A DNA stretch of 64,000 nucleotides from positions 7,932-71,931 of the forward strand of contig CBDCYT010000008.1 of the NCBI GenBank assembly GCA_965224325.1, given 5' to 3'. Under the pieces are notes generated by a model. The model did no database searches. It was not told the origin of the DNA and saw nothing but the letters and a program-made list of their open reading frames with translations. The position numbers and the translations under genes were made by a program. Shown here piece after piece: positions 51,485 to 60,668 of the stretch (within the stretch, counting starts at the first letter, position 1; each line of letters begins with the position of its first letter). This stretch comes from CBDCMJ01 sp965224325 (GTDB taxonomy: Bacteria > Chloroflexota > Dehalococcoidia > Lucifugimonadales > UBA3495).

Positions 51485-53644
51485 TCAGGACCGGGTTGGA
51501 GCGGGAAAGCTGGAGCGGTCTCTGGTGACAGAGGTTATCCCGCGAACTCCCTCCAGCTTGGCGAACAGCTTGCCCAACTGCTCCAAGCCGGTGGTGTGAA
51601 GAGTTAGTTCGATGGTCACGGTCCCGTCTTCCAACTCCTGGGTGACGACCGAGGCGATGTTAACGTGCTCTTCCGAGACCGCGACAGTTATGTCTCGCAG
51701 CAATCCCACCCGGTCATAGGCTTTCATCTTGACCCGCACGGGATACAGTTGCCGCTCCACGCCCCAGTCGACGTTTACGATGCGCTCCTGCTCGTCTTCG
51801 TTTCGAAGGCTGTGACAATCCTTCTTGTGAACGGTAACCCCGCGGGTCCGGGTGATGAATCCCAGAATCTCATCTCCCGGAATAGGGTTGCAGCACCTGC
51901 CCACGCGGACCAATAGGTCGCCTACGCCCAAGACAGAGATGCCCGAGCTGGGACTGGAAAGGGGCACGTTGGGTTTGGGGCGCTGCACCTCCGGCTCGGT
52001 CCCCTGGCGGGCCTGAGCTAGACGATGCGACACCTGGCTTTCGGTGATGATTCCTGACCCTAAATTGGCCAACAGCTCGTCAATGCTGTCGTATTTACAA
52101 ATGGCCACGACCTCATCGTCATCCAGGTGTTGACTGAGGCGCCGCAGTTCCCGGCGCAACAATTCCCGGCCCCGCTGGATGTTGGTGCCTCGTGCTTGGC
52201 GGCGGAACCACTGGCGGACTTTCTGCCTGGCACTGGCCGAGACCACGTAACCCCGGTTGGGGTTGAGCCAATCCAAGCTGGGGCCGCGCTCAGCCTTGGA
52301 GGCCACGACCTCTACGGTATCCCCGTTCTCCAATACGGTGTCCAGGGACACCAACCGGCCGTTTACTTTGGCGCCCATGCACCTGTGTCCCAACTCGGTG
52401 TGTATCTTGTAGGCGAAATCCACAGGCGTCGAGCCCGCGGTGAGTTCCGCAATGTCCCCCTTGGGAGTGTAGACAAACACCTGGTCTTGGAAAATGTCTT
52501 GCCGAACTGACTCGATAAACTCATCGGTGGCGGTCACTTCACGCTGCCACTCCAGCAGCTGCCGCATCCAAGTCATCTTCTCTTCAAAGCGTGGGTCGCT
52601 GGAGTTTCCTTCTTTGTAACGCCAGTGAGCCGCCACGCCGTATTCAGAGATTTGGTGCAACTCGTAAGTCTTGATCTGCACTTCCAAGGGGTTGCCGCCC
52701 TCGCAAATTACGGTGGTGTGCAAAGCCTGATACAAGTTGTCTTTTGGCGTGGCGATATAGTCGTCGAACTGGCCGGGAATGGGGTGCCACAGCTGGTGGG
52801 CCACTCCCAGGATCTTGTAACAATCTTCCTTGGTGTCCACCAGCACCCGAAGAGCGTACAGGTCGTATATGTCCTGCAACTCTTTGCCCTCGGCCGCGTA
52901 CTTCTGCATTTTTCTATAGGTGCTGTATATGCCTTTGGGCCGCCCCACCACTTCCCCACGGACTTTGAACAGTTCCATCTCTTTCCGCAGGGTAGCGGCG
53001 ATGTGCTCTACGTAAGCTTCCCGCTCTGTCCTCTTGGAGGCTAGCATCTTGGAGATTTCCCGGTACTTGGGCTCATCCAGGTAGCGAAAGGCCAGGTCGT
53101 CCAACCGCCACTTGATTTCCCAGATGCCGAGCCGGTGGGCTAAGGGAGAATATATGTCCAGGGTCTCTTGGGCAATTCTCTTGCGTTTATCCGGAGGCAG
53201 GGCTTCAAGGGTCCGCATATTGTGCAGGCGGTCGGCCAGCTTGATGAGCACCACCCGAATATCTTCCGCCATTGAAACCAGCATTTTACGCAGGCTTTCG
53301 GCATAGAGGCTATCTTCGTCGTTGTAATGGTCGGGGCCGGGGCTGTGGGAGCTGTGGAGACGGTCGTCCAAACGAGTGAGCTTGGTAACCCCGTCAACCA
53401 GCTTGGCGGTCTCAGCGCCGAACCGGTCTTCGACCTGGCCTAGAGTCACGCCGCAATCTTCTATTACGTCGTGGAGCAAAGCGGCGATGATGGTGTGAGC
53501 GTCGAGGTGGAGATCCGCCAGGAAAAGCGCGGTTTCCAGGGGGTGTGCAATGTAGGGCTCGCCCGATTTTCGGAGCTGCCCGCTGTGGCATTCGTTCGCG
53601 AAGACGTACGCCTGCCCGATCAACTCTGTCGCATCATCGGACAA
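51485..53644 (-). CDS. Bifunctional (p)ppGpp synthetase/hydrolase (RelA/SpoT)
   Basis: This 719-residue protein has the HD hydrolase domain (ALLHDVIEDCG) near the N-terminus and a synthetase domain with GRPKGIYSTYRKM and the FDDYIATPKDNLYQALHTTV region. A TGS domain (VFVYTPKGDIAELTAGSTP), a conserved-cysteine region (VGRCCNPIPGDEI) and a C-terminal ACT domain (DRVGLLRDITVAVSEEHVNI) follow. The hydrolase and synthetase motifs look intact, so it should make and degrade the alarmone. Normal length for a long Rsh protein. Confidence 0.95.
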   Translation of the reverse strand: MSDDATELIGQAYVFANECHSGQLRKSGEPYIAHPLETALFLADLHLDAHTIIAALLHDVIEDCGVTLGQVEDRFGAETAKLVDGVTKLTRLDDRLHSSHSPGPDHYNDEDSLYAESLRKMLVSMAEDIRVVLIKLADRLHNMRTLEALPPDKRKRIAQETLDIYSPLAHRLGIWEIKWRLDDLAFRYLDEPKYREISKMLASKRTEREAYVEHIAATLRKEMELFKVRGEVVGRPKGIYSTYRKMQKYAAEGKELQDIYDLYALRVLVDTKEDCYKILGVAHQLWHPIPGQFDDYIATPKDNLYQALHTTVICEGGNPLEVQIKTYELHQISEYGVAAHWRYKEGNSSDPRFEEKMTWMRQLLEWQREVTATDEFIESVRQDIFQDQVFVYTPKGDIAELTAGSTPVDFAYKIHTELGHRCMGAKVNGRLVSLDTVLENGDTVEVVASKAERGPSLDWLNPNRGYVVSASARQKVRQWFRRQARGTNIQRGRELLRRELRRLSQHLDDDEVVAICKYDSIDELLANLGSGIITESQVSHRLAQARQGTEPEVQRPKPNVPLSSPSSGISVLGVGDLLVRVGRCCNPIPGDEILGFITRTRGVTVHKKDCHSLRNEDEQERIVNVDWGVERQLYPVRVKMKAYDRVGLLRDITVAVSEEHVNIASVVTQELEDGTVTIELTLHTTGLEQLGKLFAKLEGVRGITSVTRDRSSFPAPTRS

Positions 53645-53955
53645 GTAGCCGCAAACCCGGTCTATTAATACTGTTGCGTTGTCCGCCGCTACCCCACGTT
53701 TGTTGCCTTGGTCAGCATTGATGATAATATGGGTAACGTCCTAAAACGGATAAGACCAATACTTTGTCGCATTCTAACTCTTTTAGCAACAAAAAACCAC
53801 CAAACCACCAATCGATAAATCGCATACCGGACCCAGGTTCCAAAAATTGCGTGTCCGGTGTCTTTCCCGGAGGTCCTGGACCCGGACGTCCCGGTTCTTT
53901 TGCTTGCTCTCCAGTTCAGCTACCGGCCGGATGATGCCGGGGAAGGGGTAATAGT
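53645..53955. other. Intergenic region between divergent Rsh and lactonase genes
   Basis: Promoters for both genes are expected. An A/T-richer patch lies at about 53760-53830. No gene seen. Confidence 0.4.
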
Positions 53956-54993
53956 ATGGCCACTCAAGCGACGAAATACCTCATGTACGTCTCACTACAG
54001 GATGACGATAAGGTGTCAATATTTCGTGTGGATGCCGTGTCCGGCGAAATCGACCACCAAGAGGACGCCGCGATCGCGGGTGGCCCTGCGCCTTTGGCCG
54101 TGGACCCCGGGCGAAAATATCTCTACGTCGGACTCCGGGGGTCCCAAGAGATTTCCAGCTACAGCATAAACCAAAGCACCGGAGGGCTCTCTTTCACCGG
54201 CGCCGCTCCGCTGCAAGGTGAGCCGGTTTACTTGGCCACAGACAGAAGCGGCAAGTTTGCGCTTTCCGCCTACTATTACCAGAGCACCGCGGCGGTCCAT
54301 GCCATAGACAGCAACGGTGTCGTCGTTGCTCCACCTGTGGAGTGGCTTTACACGGCCAGGGGGGCCCATGCCATCCAGACGGACCCGTCCAATAAATTCG
54401 TCTTTGTGCCCCACATCGCGGGCAGAGGCCCCAACGCTATTTTTCAGTTCAGGTTTGACGAGGACACCGGGCGTCTCACCCCCAACTCACCGCCCAGACA
54501 CTCTCCACAAGACACGTTAGGCCCAAGGCACTTCTGCTTCCATCCCAAGGAACCCGTGGTTTACTTCTCCGACGAGCAGGGTTGCAGCGTAACCGCGTAC
54601 CGGTTGGACCCATCGGCGGGAACATTAACTCCTTTCCAGACGATTTCGACTCTTCCAGATGGTTGTAATGAGCCCAACTCTTGTTCCCAGATCCAAATAA
54701 CGCCTTCGGGCAAATTCTTGTATGCTCCCAACCGCGGCCATAACAGCGTGGCATGCTTTACCATCGATCCATCCACCAGCCGGTTGACGGCGACGGGGCA
54801 AGTGCCCACGGAACCGGTCCCCAGGGCTTTCAGTTTGGACCCGGCCGGAAACTTCCTATTCGTCGCCGGCTTAGAATCGGGCCGCTTGGCTTCATATCGG
54901 GTCGATAGCGGCAACGGCCAGCTCTCGCCGATGGGGACCTGTGCGGTGGGTAACAAACCCATGTGGGTGCTGATTACCGAGTTGCCGGGGTAG
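53956..54993 (+). CDS. Lactonase-family seven-bladed beta-propeller (6-phosphogluconolactonase-like)
   Basis: The 345-residue product has repeated blade units (YLMYVSLQDDDKVSIFRVD, PLAVDPGRKYLYVGLRGSQE, LATDRSGKFALSAYYY, IQTDPSNKFVFVPHIAG, ITPSGKFLYAPNRGHNS), as in Pgl/YbhE lactonases. Such proteins hydrolyse 6-phosphogluconolactone or other lactones. No signal peptide is visible. The blade repeats are regular and complete. Confidence 0.87.
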   Translation: MATQATKYLMYVSLQDDDKVSIFRVDAVSGEIDHQEDAAIAGGPAPLAVDPGRKYLYVGLRGSQEISSYSINQSTGGLSFTGAAPLQGEPVYLATDRSGKFALSAYYYQSTAAVHAIDSNGVVVAPPVEWLYTARGAHAIQTDPSNKFVFVPHIAGRGPNAIFQFRFDEDTGRLTPNSPPRHSPQDTLGPRHFCFHPKEPVVYFSDEQGCSVTAYRLDPSAGTLTPFQTISTLPDGCNEPNSCSQIQITPSGKFLYAPNRGHNSVACFTIDPSTSRLTATGQVPTEPVPRAFSLDPAGNFLFVAGLESGRLASYRVDSGNGQLSPMGTCAVGNKPMWVLITELPG

Positions 54994-55106
54994 ACCACAA
55001 TAGGCGCATGGACCGGTGTCGCCACCGCCGACGCCTCTGGATAATGTCCCGCCCCGAGGCAGTGTTTGCGGGTCCAGCTCGGTCTGTTTAGCCTGTTTCT
55101 TTAATT

Positions 55107-55482
55107 CCGGTTGTTCAAGAAGGTAACTATTGCTTGATTCCTTTCGTTCAGTCATTGCCAATATGAGCCCGTCTCAGAAGTCTCCATTTGCGATTTTTGG
55201 GCGGACGCAATCTGACGAGTTACTCTTGATTAACCGCCTAAACCAGTATTGAATGCGGCTCAGTAACCCGTCATTCCCGCGAAAGCGGGAATCCAGAAAG
55301 GTAGGATGCTGAGGGACTCAGCTTTATGAGACAAGCTCAAATATGCCAAGCCATCGGTTGTTCAAGAGGGCAGCCATTGCTTGATTCCTTTCATTCAGCC
55401 ATTGCCAATATGACGAGGTGCCGGTTGTTCAAGAGGGCAGCCATTGCTTGATTCCTTTCGTTCAGCCATTGCCAGCAGGCCA
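55107..55482 (+). repeat. Three copies of the transporter gene's 5' end
   Basis: A ~57-bp unit starting CGGTTGTTCAAGA and containing ATTGCTTGATTCCTTT and CAGCCATTGCCA occurs near 55107, 55356 and 55426. The last unit holds the likely start codon of the MFS gene, so the other two are duplicated 5' ends, one on each side of a MITE. Confidence 0.8.
55165..55338. mobile_element. MITE-like element with GAGCCCGTCTCA / TGAGACAAGCTC ends
   Basis: Near-perfect inverted ends enclose 174 bp containing the TTCCCGCGAAAGCGGGAA palindrome. A longer inverted relative is at 57271-57480, on the other side of the MFS gene. Confidence 0.65.
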
Positions 55483-56952
55483 AGCTACAAGTATTGGGTG
55501 TTTGGCGCAATAGCCCTCGGCACCTTCGGGTCCGTAGTCGATCACGGCAGCAGCTTGGTAGCCCTGCCCACCATTGTGGACCATTTCGGCACCGATATCC
55601 CCACAGTTCAATGGGTGGTGATTGCCTACACATTGACTATCACCGCTTTGCTTCTACCCATGGGCCGGTTGTCCGATCTGGTGGGGCGTAGAAAAGTGTA
55701 CTTGTTCGGGACCCTGGTGTTCGTCCTTGGCGCCGGAATGAGCGGTTCTTCCGTAAGCCTTGAGATGTTGATCGGATCCCGGATCATCCAAGGCGTAGGG
55801 GCCGCCATGACCCAGGGCACCGGCATGGCGATTATCACTTCTGTCTTCCCCAGCAACCAGCGAGGCAAGGCGATTGGCTTTATCATGACAGTGGTAGGCG
55901 CGGGGGGAATAGCCGGACCGGCCATCGGCGGCCTGTTGGTGCAGGGGTTCGACTGGCCCTACGTATTCTGGATTAACATCCCGTTGGGATTACTGGGGAT
56001 AGCCGCCGTGCTGGTTATCCTCCAGGAAAAAGGCTTCGGCGAGGATTCCCGGCAACAGGGCAGCAAATTTGACTGGCCCGGCGCGGCACTGTCCAGTGGG
56101 GCGCTTCTCACTCTGCTTCTGGCCATGACCAACGGGTATAGGTCCGGTTGGACCTCCTTACCCATCCTGCTGGCCCTAGCGGGCTTTTTCGTCTTGATAA
56201 CTTCCTTCATCTGGTGGGAGTCCCGCACACCCAACCCAATGCTGGACGTGAAGCTATTTGGAAGTAAAGCCTTCTCCCTTGGAGTATCCGCGTCGTTCCT
56301 CACCTTCCTGGGCAGTGCCTCGGTCTTATTCTTAATGCCTTTTTATCTGCAAGGGGTGATGGGACTCAGCCCCAGGTCAGCCGGGTTGATCGTAATGCCG
56401 GGCGCCCTGTGCCTCGCGTTCATGGGTCCGGTTAGCGGCATGTTATCAGACCGGTTTGGCTGGCGCTGGTTCACGGTGGGCGGCTTGGCTAGTTCCGCCG
56501 CGGGTCTGTTTTTGTTGTCCAGGCTGACCACCGATTCAACCCTGATCGATGTGTTCCCGGCCCTGATCTTGACTAGCGGCGGCATGGGGGTCTTTTACTC
56601 AGCGAACTCCAGTTCAGTGTTGAGCGCCGTGGAAATGGAACGATATGGCGTCGTGTCTGCGCTTCTCAACCTAGTGCGAAATGGTGGAAACATCGTCAGC
56701 CTCGCCTTGGCTACAATCATCGTCACAACCACCATGGGGTCACTGGGGTTCGAGCCCAGCCTGGAAGTAGTGCGCGACTCCGTCCGGCCCGACGTAGGCC
56801 ACGCCTTTTCCGCGGGCATGCGCAACGCCTTTCTGACCATGATGGGTCTATTGCTAATAGCGCTAGCCGTATCGGCGGTTAAGAGTGAGAGTGAAAAGGA
56901 AAGAGAAGCCGGACCAATCTTGCCATCTGGAGTTGAGCAGACCCCGGATTGA
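55444..56952 (+). CDS. MFS drug-exporter-type transporter (DHA2-like, ~14 helices)
   Basis: The 502-residue protein has a DHA2-type N-terminus (YKYWVFGAIALGTFGSVVDH) and the motif A-like GRLSDLVGRRKVYLFG. Motif C-like VGAGGIAGPAIGGLLVQGF follows, with a total of about 14 hydrophobic segments. It likely exports drugs or metabolites using the proton gradient. The start is a TTG inside a repeated unit (see 55107-55482). It is bounded on both sides by inverted MITE copies. Confidence 0.88.
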   Translation: MLDSFRSAIASRPSYKYWVFGAIALGTFGSVVDHGSSLVALPTIVDHFGTDIPTVQWVVIAYTLTITALLLPMGRLSDLVGRRKVYLFGTLVFVLGAGMSGSSVSLEMLIGSRIIQGVGAAMTQGTGMAIITSVFPSNQRGKAIGFIMTVVGAGGIAGPAIGGLLVQGFDWPYVFWINIPLGLLGIAAVLVILQEKGFGEDSRQQGSKFDWPGAALSSGALLTLLLAMTNGYRSGWTSLPILLALAGFFVLITSFIWWESRTPNPMLDVKLFGSKAFSLGVSASFLTFLGSASVLFLMPFYLQGVMGLSPRSAGLIVMPGALCLAFMGPVSGMLSDRFGWRWFTVGGLASSAAGLFLLSRLTTDSTLIDVFPALILTSGGMGVFYSANSSSVLSAVEMERYGVVSALLNLVRNGGNIVSLALATIIVTTTMGSLGFEPSLEVVRDSVRPDVGHAFSAGMRNAFLTMMGLLLIALAVSAVKSESEKEREAGPILPSGVEQTPD

Positions 56953-57270
56953 CAAAATCGGGGATAACTGGGCAGCCTCGCCCTGCGCCGTTGGCCGGGC
57001 TCGGAATGATACCGCTTGATAAGTCGGGGACAACGAGAGGTTTTTGCGGCCGGGGCTAGCCCGGCGCAAGGGTCACCGGGGGATTACGCTGACAAGGGCT
57101 TCACGCTTTCATCCGCAGGCAATTCCGCCTTTTAACGCGTTGATACGCCAACATTACTTAATAGCTCATAACCCGGCAGATTCCAGCCGTCGGCCGCAAC
57201 AAATATCCCGGCTGGCCGGGTATGAACGCCTCGCATGTGCTCGAACCCCCCGAAACTCACCATAGTTCAG
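56953..57270. other. Gene-free stretch
   Basis: No gene recognised between the transporter and the MITE at 57271. Confidence 0.4.
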
Positions 57271-57480
57271 GAGCTTGTCTCATAAAGCTGAGTCCTCCAG
57301 CATCCTACCCCTCTGGATTCCTGGTCCCCGATCGGGATCGGGGACCGGCTTCGCGGGAATGACAGGTTATGGAGCCGCATTCAATACTGGTTTAGGCGGT
57401 TAATAATAGTACCCCGTCAGGAGCAACCCGTCAGGTTGCGTACACCCAAAATCGTGAGTGGAGACCTCTGAGACGGGCTC
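57271..57480. mobile_element. MITE-like element, inverted relative of 55165-55338
   Basis: It starts GAGCTTGTCTCATAAAGC and ends GAGACGGGCTC. Blocks CAGCATCCTACC, GCCGCATTCAATACTGG and TTAGGCGGTTAAT match the other copy in reverse. It has an extra ~35 bp near the centre. Confidence 0.65.
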
Positions 57481-57582
57481 AGTTTGGACGGCGGGTTTGC
57501 GTCGCGAGACCTGTTTGCTTCCTTCCGGATGGATGTGATACCGTACTTTATACAGCCTTGATCCACGCATTTGGAGAAAATC

Positions 57583-58083
57583 ATGAGTTATACGCCTAGT
57601 CACCTAGGACACGTGAATATATACGTGCGGAATGCCGAAAAGGCACAAGAGTGGTATACGGAAGTGCTTGGGCTCCACACCTACGACTTAATGCCGGGCC
57701 GGGCTGCTTTCATGTCGGCTAACAGGGACGAGTCCCATGAGGTGGCCCTCATGGAAGTCGGCGAGGACGCTATGGGCCCCTGCCAAGGCCAGGTGGGATT
57801 GAACCACATGGCTTGGCGCATGGGATCCCTGGAAGACTTGGAAGACTTCTACCATAGACTCGGAGAGAAAAACGTCCCCATCGGCAAGGTGTCGGACCAC
57901 GGCATTTCGTTGGGAATATACCTCCAAGACCCCGATGGGAACGGCATAGAAGTGTATTACGAGTTGCCCAGGAGCGAGTGGCCCACTCAAGAGAAAATAT
58001 TCTCCCAGGGAAGGCCGCAGGGTCACTTCCCCGGTCCTTGGGAAAAGGACTTGGCCCCCGACGCCGTCGCTAAAACTTCGTAA
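57583..58083 (+). CDS. VOC-family (glyoxalase/dioxygenase-like) protein
   Basis: From the ATG at 57583 the protein has 166 residues. It has two beta-alpha-beta modules with LGHVNIYVRNAEKAQEWY, HEVALMEVGEDA, VGLNHMAWRMGS and DPDGNGIEVYYELPR. The His and Glu positions fit the metal site of the vicinal-oxygen-chelate family (ring-cleaving dioxygenases, glyoxalases). The substrate is unknown. A strong terminator follows. Confidence 0.87.
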   Translation: MSYTPSHLGHVNIYVRNAEKAQEWYTEVLGLHTYDLMPGRAAFMSANRDESHEVALMEVGEDAMGPCQGQVGLNHMAWRMGSLEDLEDFYHRLGEKNVPIGKVSDHGISLGIYLQDPDGNGIEVYYELPRSEWPTQEKIFSQGRPQGHFPGPWEKDLAPDAVAKTS

Positions 58084-58105
58084 GTTTTTTGATCTGGCCG
58101 AAGGT

Positions 58106-58140
58106 TTGGGAGGCGCACCAAGCGCCTCCCAATTTATTTT
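58106..58140 (+). terminator. Rho-independent terminator after VOC gene
   Basis: A perfect 11-bp stem (TTGGGAGGCGC / GCGCCTCCCAA) with a 5-nt loop is followed by TTTATTTT. It lies 23 bp after the VOC stop codon. Confidence 0.92.
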
Positions 58141-58293
58141 CACCCACACTCAGCTAGGCAAACGTCCTAGTTTCTCCAGTCTCTGCCCGCCGCATCACCA
58201 GTCAGCTATCATCGAAGCTGCATCTCAGACCTATGCACGTCATGCAACCAGTCTACGCTGCGCTATGCCCAGACGCATTGCGTGCTCCGGACG

Positions 58294-60183
58294 CTAGCGG
58301 GAGCGGCTCTTGAGCCTGGTGGGGGTGTCGGCGATGAACCCGGAGAGGTTTAGGGCGGTGTGAATCAGGCCGATGTGGGAGTAGGCTTGGGGAAAGTTCC
58401 CCAATTGCCGCATAGAGACCGGGTCGAACATTTCTCCGAAGAGGCCCAGGTGGTTAGCCTGGTTTGTGATCATCTCGTGGAAGTAATCGAACCCGCGGTC
58501 GGTCTGGCCAGTGTATATAAGGTTTCCGATCAACCAGAAGCCCAGCAGGGTGAAAGCGCCCTCCTGCTGGCCTCCCAGCCCGTCGTCCGTTTCTTCCGGG
58601 AGATATCGCCAAACCAGCGACCCGTCGGTTAGCTCCCGCTCGATGGCGTCCAGGTTTTGGCGGACGCGGGGGTCCTGGCGCGGCACCAAACCCAGAAAGG
58701 GTATGATCAAGTTTGAGGCATCCAAAGCGTCGTGGCCATATCGCTGCCGGAAGGCCTGTTTGCCGGGAGTCCATCCTGAGTCTAGGATTTCGGACTTGAT
58801 GCGGCGGGCAGTGCTGGACCAGCGGAGGGACAATTGCGGGTGTCCCATAGCGGTGGCAATGTAGGCCGCGCGGTCGAGGCCGGCCCAGCACATTGCCTTG
58901 GAATACACGAAGTGTTGCTGCTTGCCGCGTACTTCCCAAACGCCGCGGTCTTTTAACCGCCAATTAGCCATCACGGTTTCGGCCAGCTCCTGCACCAGTT
59001 TCCAGGCTTCCGGGGATATCTCCCCATGCAGCAGAAGCAGGGAATGGATGGAGATGATGACTTCTCCGAAAACGTCGAGTTGAAGGTGCCGAGCAGCGGC
59101 GTTGCCGATGCGGACGGGCCTGGACCCCTCATACCCGCGCAGATGGTCGAGGGTGTGCTCCCGGAGCGATGAATTTGGGCTGACGCCGTAAAGGATGCGA
59201 GTTTTGTTGCGGCTTAAGTGGCACTGTTCCAGCAGCCAGCGGGTGTACCGGTCGGCCCCGTAAACGTCCCCCAGACGATAGAGAATATCCACCGTGAAGC
59301 TGGAGTCCCGCAGCCAGGAGAAGCGGTAGTCCCAATTGCGCGAGCCTCCCAGGGTTTCCGGAAGGCTGGTCGTCGGTGAGGCGACGATGGCTCCGGAGTG
59401 CCGGTACATCATCAGGTGGAGCACCAAGAAAGAACGCACAACGGCGTCTCGCCAGAGCCCGTTGTAGTTCATTCCGGCCACCAGGTTCCGCCAGTACTGC
59501 CTGGTATAGTCGAGTTTCTCGGCGGTGCGGCTCCCTTCCAGGGTGACCGGGCGGCCGTGACCGTATGCAAGCACGAAGGTCGCGGTCTGCCCTTGGGTGA
59601 GGGTGAAATTGCAGGTGACGCCGCGGTCGTAAAATGGAAGGGGAATGCTGGCCAGGAGAGTCAGGGTTTGACGGCCGCCGCGGGCTTGAACGCCCCCACC
59701 CCCGGAACGGCCGCGCAATGGGCTGAAGCTGGGCAGAGCTCGCCCATAGTCGTGTCTGGGTTGGAAATCGCAGCAAAGGTCAACCTCTCCGGAGAGGCAA
59801 GTGACGATACGGTGGATTTCGTGTAGGGAATTGGGCGGCGTCTCGGGATTGTCGTCGTCGTCGTGGGCGGCGGGCATAAAATCGGTGATGGAGACTACCC
59901 CGGCGCCAGTGTTGAAAGTGGTCTCGAGAATGTTGGTGTCGGGGAGGTACTCCTGCCAAGTCTCAATGCAGGGACCTACAGGACTGATGCGGAAGTGCCC
60001 GCCGGCCTCCGGGTCGAGGATGGCAGCGAAGACGCTGGGGGAGTCGAAGCGCGGAAAGCAACACCAATCCACGGAGCCGTCGGTGCCGACAAGCGCCGCT
60101 GAAGACATGTCTCCTATCAGTCCGTAACGGTACAAATATGGCCCGAATTGGAGTGTTTGGCAGGTTTGGGGTGAGTCTATCAC
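58294..60183 (-). CDS. GH15-like glycoside hydrolase (trehalase/glucoamylase family)
   Basis: I take the GTG at 60183 (629 residues); a TTG at 60297 would add 38 residues without protein-like character. The N-terminal domain has the typical YGLIGDMSSAALVGTDGSVDW and FDSPSVFAAILD. The (alpha/alpha)6 barrel has NWDYRFSWLRDSSF, ending in EEGAF-like QQEGAFTLLGFWL, and NFPQAYSHIGLI. This fits the GH15 trehalase/glucoamylase-like group with a C-terminal catalytic barrel. The substrate (trehalose or a glucan) cannot be told from sequence alone. Confidence 0.88.
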   Translation of the reverse strand: MIDSPQTCQTLQFGPYLYRYGLIGDMSSAALVGTDGSVDWCCFPRFDSPSVFAAILDPEAGGHFRISPVGPCIETWQEYLPDTNILETTFNTGAGVVSITDFMPAAHDDDDNPETPPNSLHEIHRIVTCLSGEVDLCCDFQPRHDYGRALPSFSPLRGRSGGGGVQARGGRQTLTLLASIPLPFYDRGVTCNFTLTQGQTATFVLAYGHGRPVTLEGSRTAEKLDYTRQYWRNLVAGMNYNGLWRDAVVRSFLVLHLMMYRHSGAIVASPTTSLPETLGGSRNWDYRFSWLRDSSFTVDILYRLGDVYGADRYTRWLLEQCHLSRNKTRILYGVSPNSSLREHTLDHLRGYEGSRPVRIGNAAARHLQLDVFGEVIISIHSLLLLHGEISPEAWKLVQELAETVMANWRLKDRGVWEVRGKQQHFVYSKAMCWAGLDRAAYIATAMGHPQLSLRWSSTARRIKSEILDSGWTPGKQAFRQRYGHDALDASNLIIPFLGLVPRQDPRVRQNLDAIERELTDGSLVWRYLPEETDDGLGGQQEGAFTLLGFWLIGNLIYTGQTDRGFDYFHEMITNQANHLGLFGEMFDPVSMRQLGNFPQAYSHIGLIHTALNLSGFIADTPTRLKSRSR

Positions 60184-60230
60184 CGGGGCGCGGCGGTATG
60201 CAACGAGGGAGCGACCTCTCCGGATTGACA

Positions 60231-60347
60231 ATGCTGCTACGCCCAGCGGCGTTGACCCCAGAACAGCTTGATCAGTTCCGCCGGATGGCCGGCGCAAGCG
60301 TCAGGGAATGGGCCAGGCAAACGCTTCGGGCCTTACCCAGAGAGTAG
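60231..60347 (+). CDS. Short ribbon-helix-helix-like ORF
   Basis: Thirty-eight residues: MLLRPAALTPEQLDQFRRMA followed by GASVREWARQTLRALP. This resembles the helical half of RHH antitoxins. It has no clear ribosome binding site and no toxin partner. It overlaps the optional 5' extension of the divergent GH15 gene. Confidence 0.25.
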   Translation: MLLRPAALTPEQLDQFRRMAGASVREWARQTLRALPRE

Positions 60348-60668
60348 CGGTACCTCCCGATCTCCCATCAACTTCGGCACGATTCCCTGCTGGACGTCCT
60401 TGGCTTTTGCAGGGGTCTGGCAAAGCGGTTTGCGCAATAGCGAGGGAGCTCTCCCAATCCGCCTGCCTGGAAAAATAGTAAACGCAGAACCCGGGGAATC
60501 GGTCAAGGTGAATCCTCCGGTCCGGAGGGTCCTCACTATTGGCCAGCTGACCCGGTCAATCTTGGGACGCCGGCAATAATATACTGATGCCAAACACCAT
60601 CGCGGAGCCCACCAAACTCTTGCCCGAGCGGTCAGGAGACCCATTATGACGCTTCAACAAGCCGAAGC

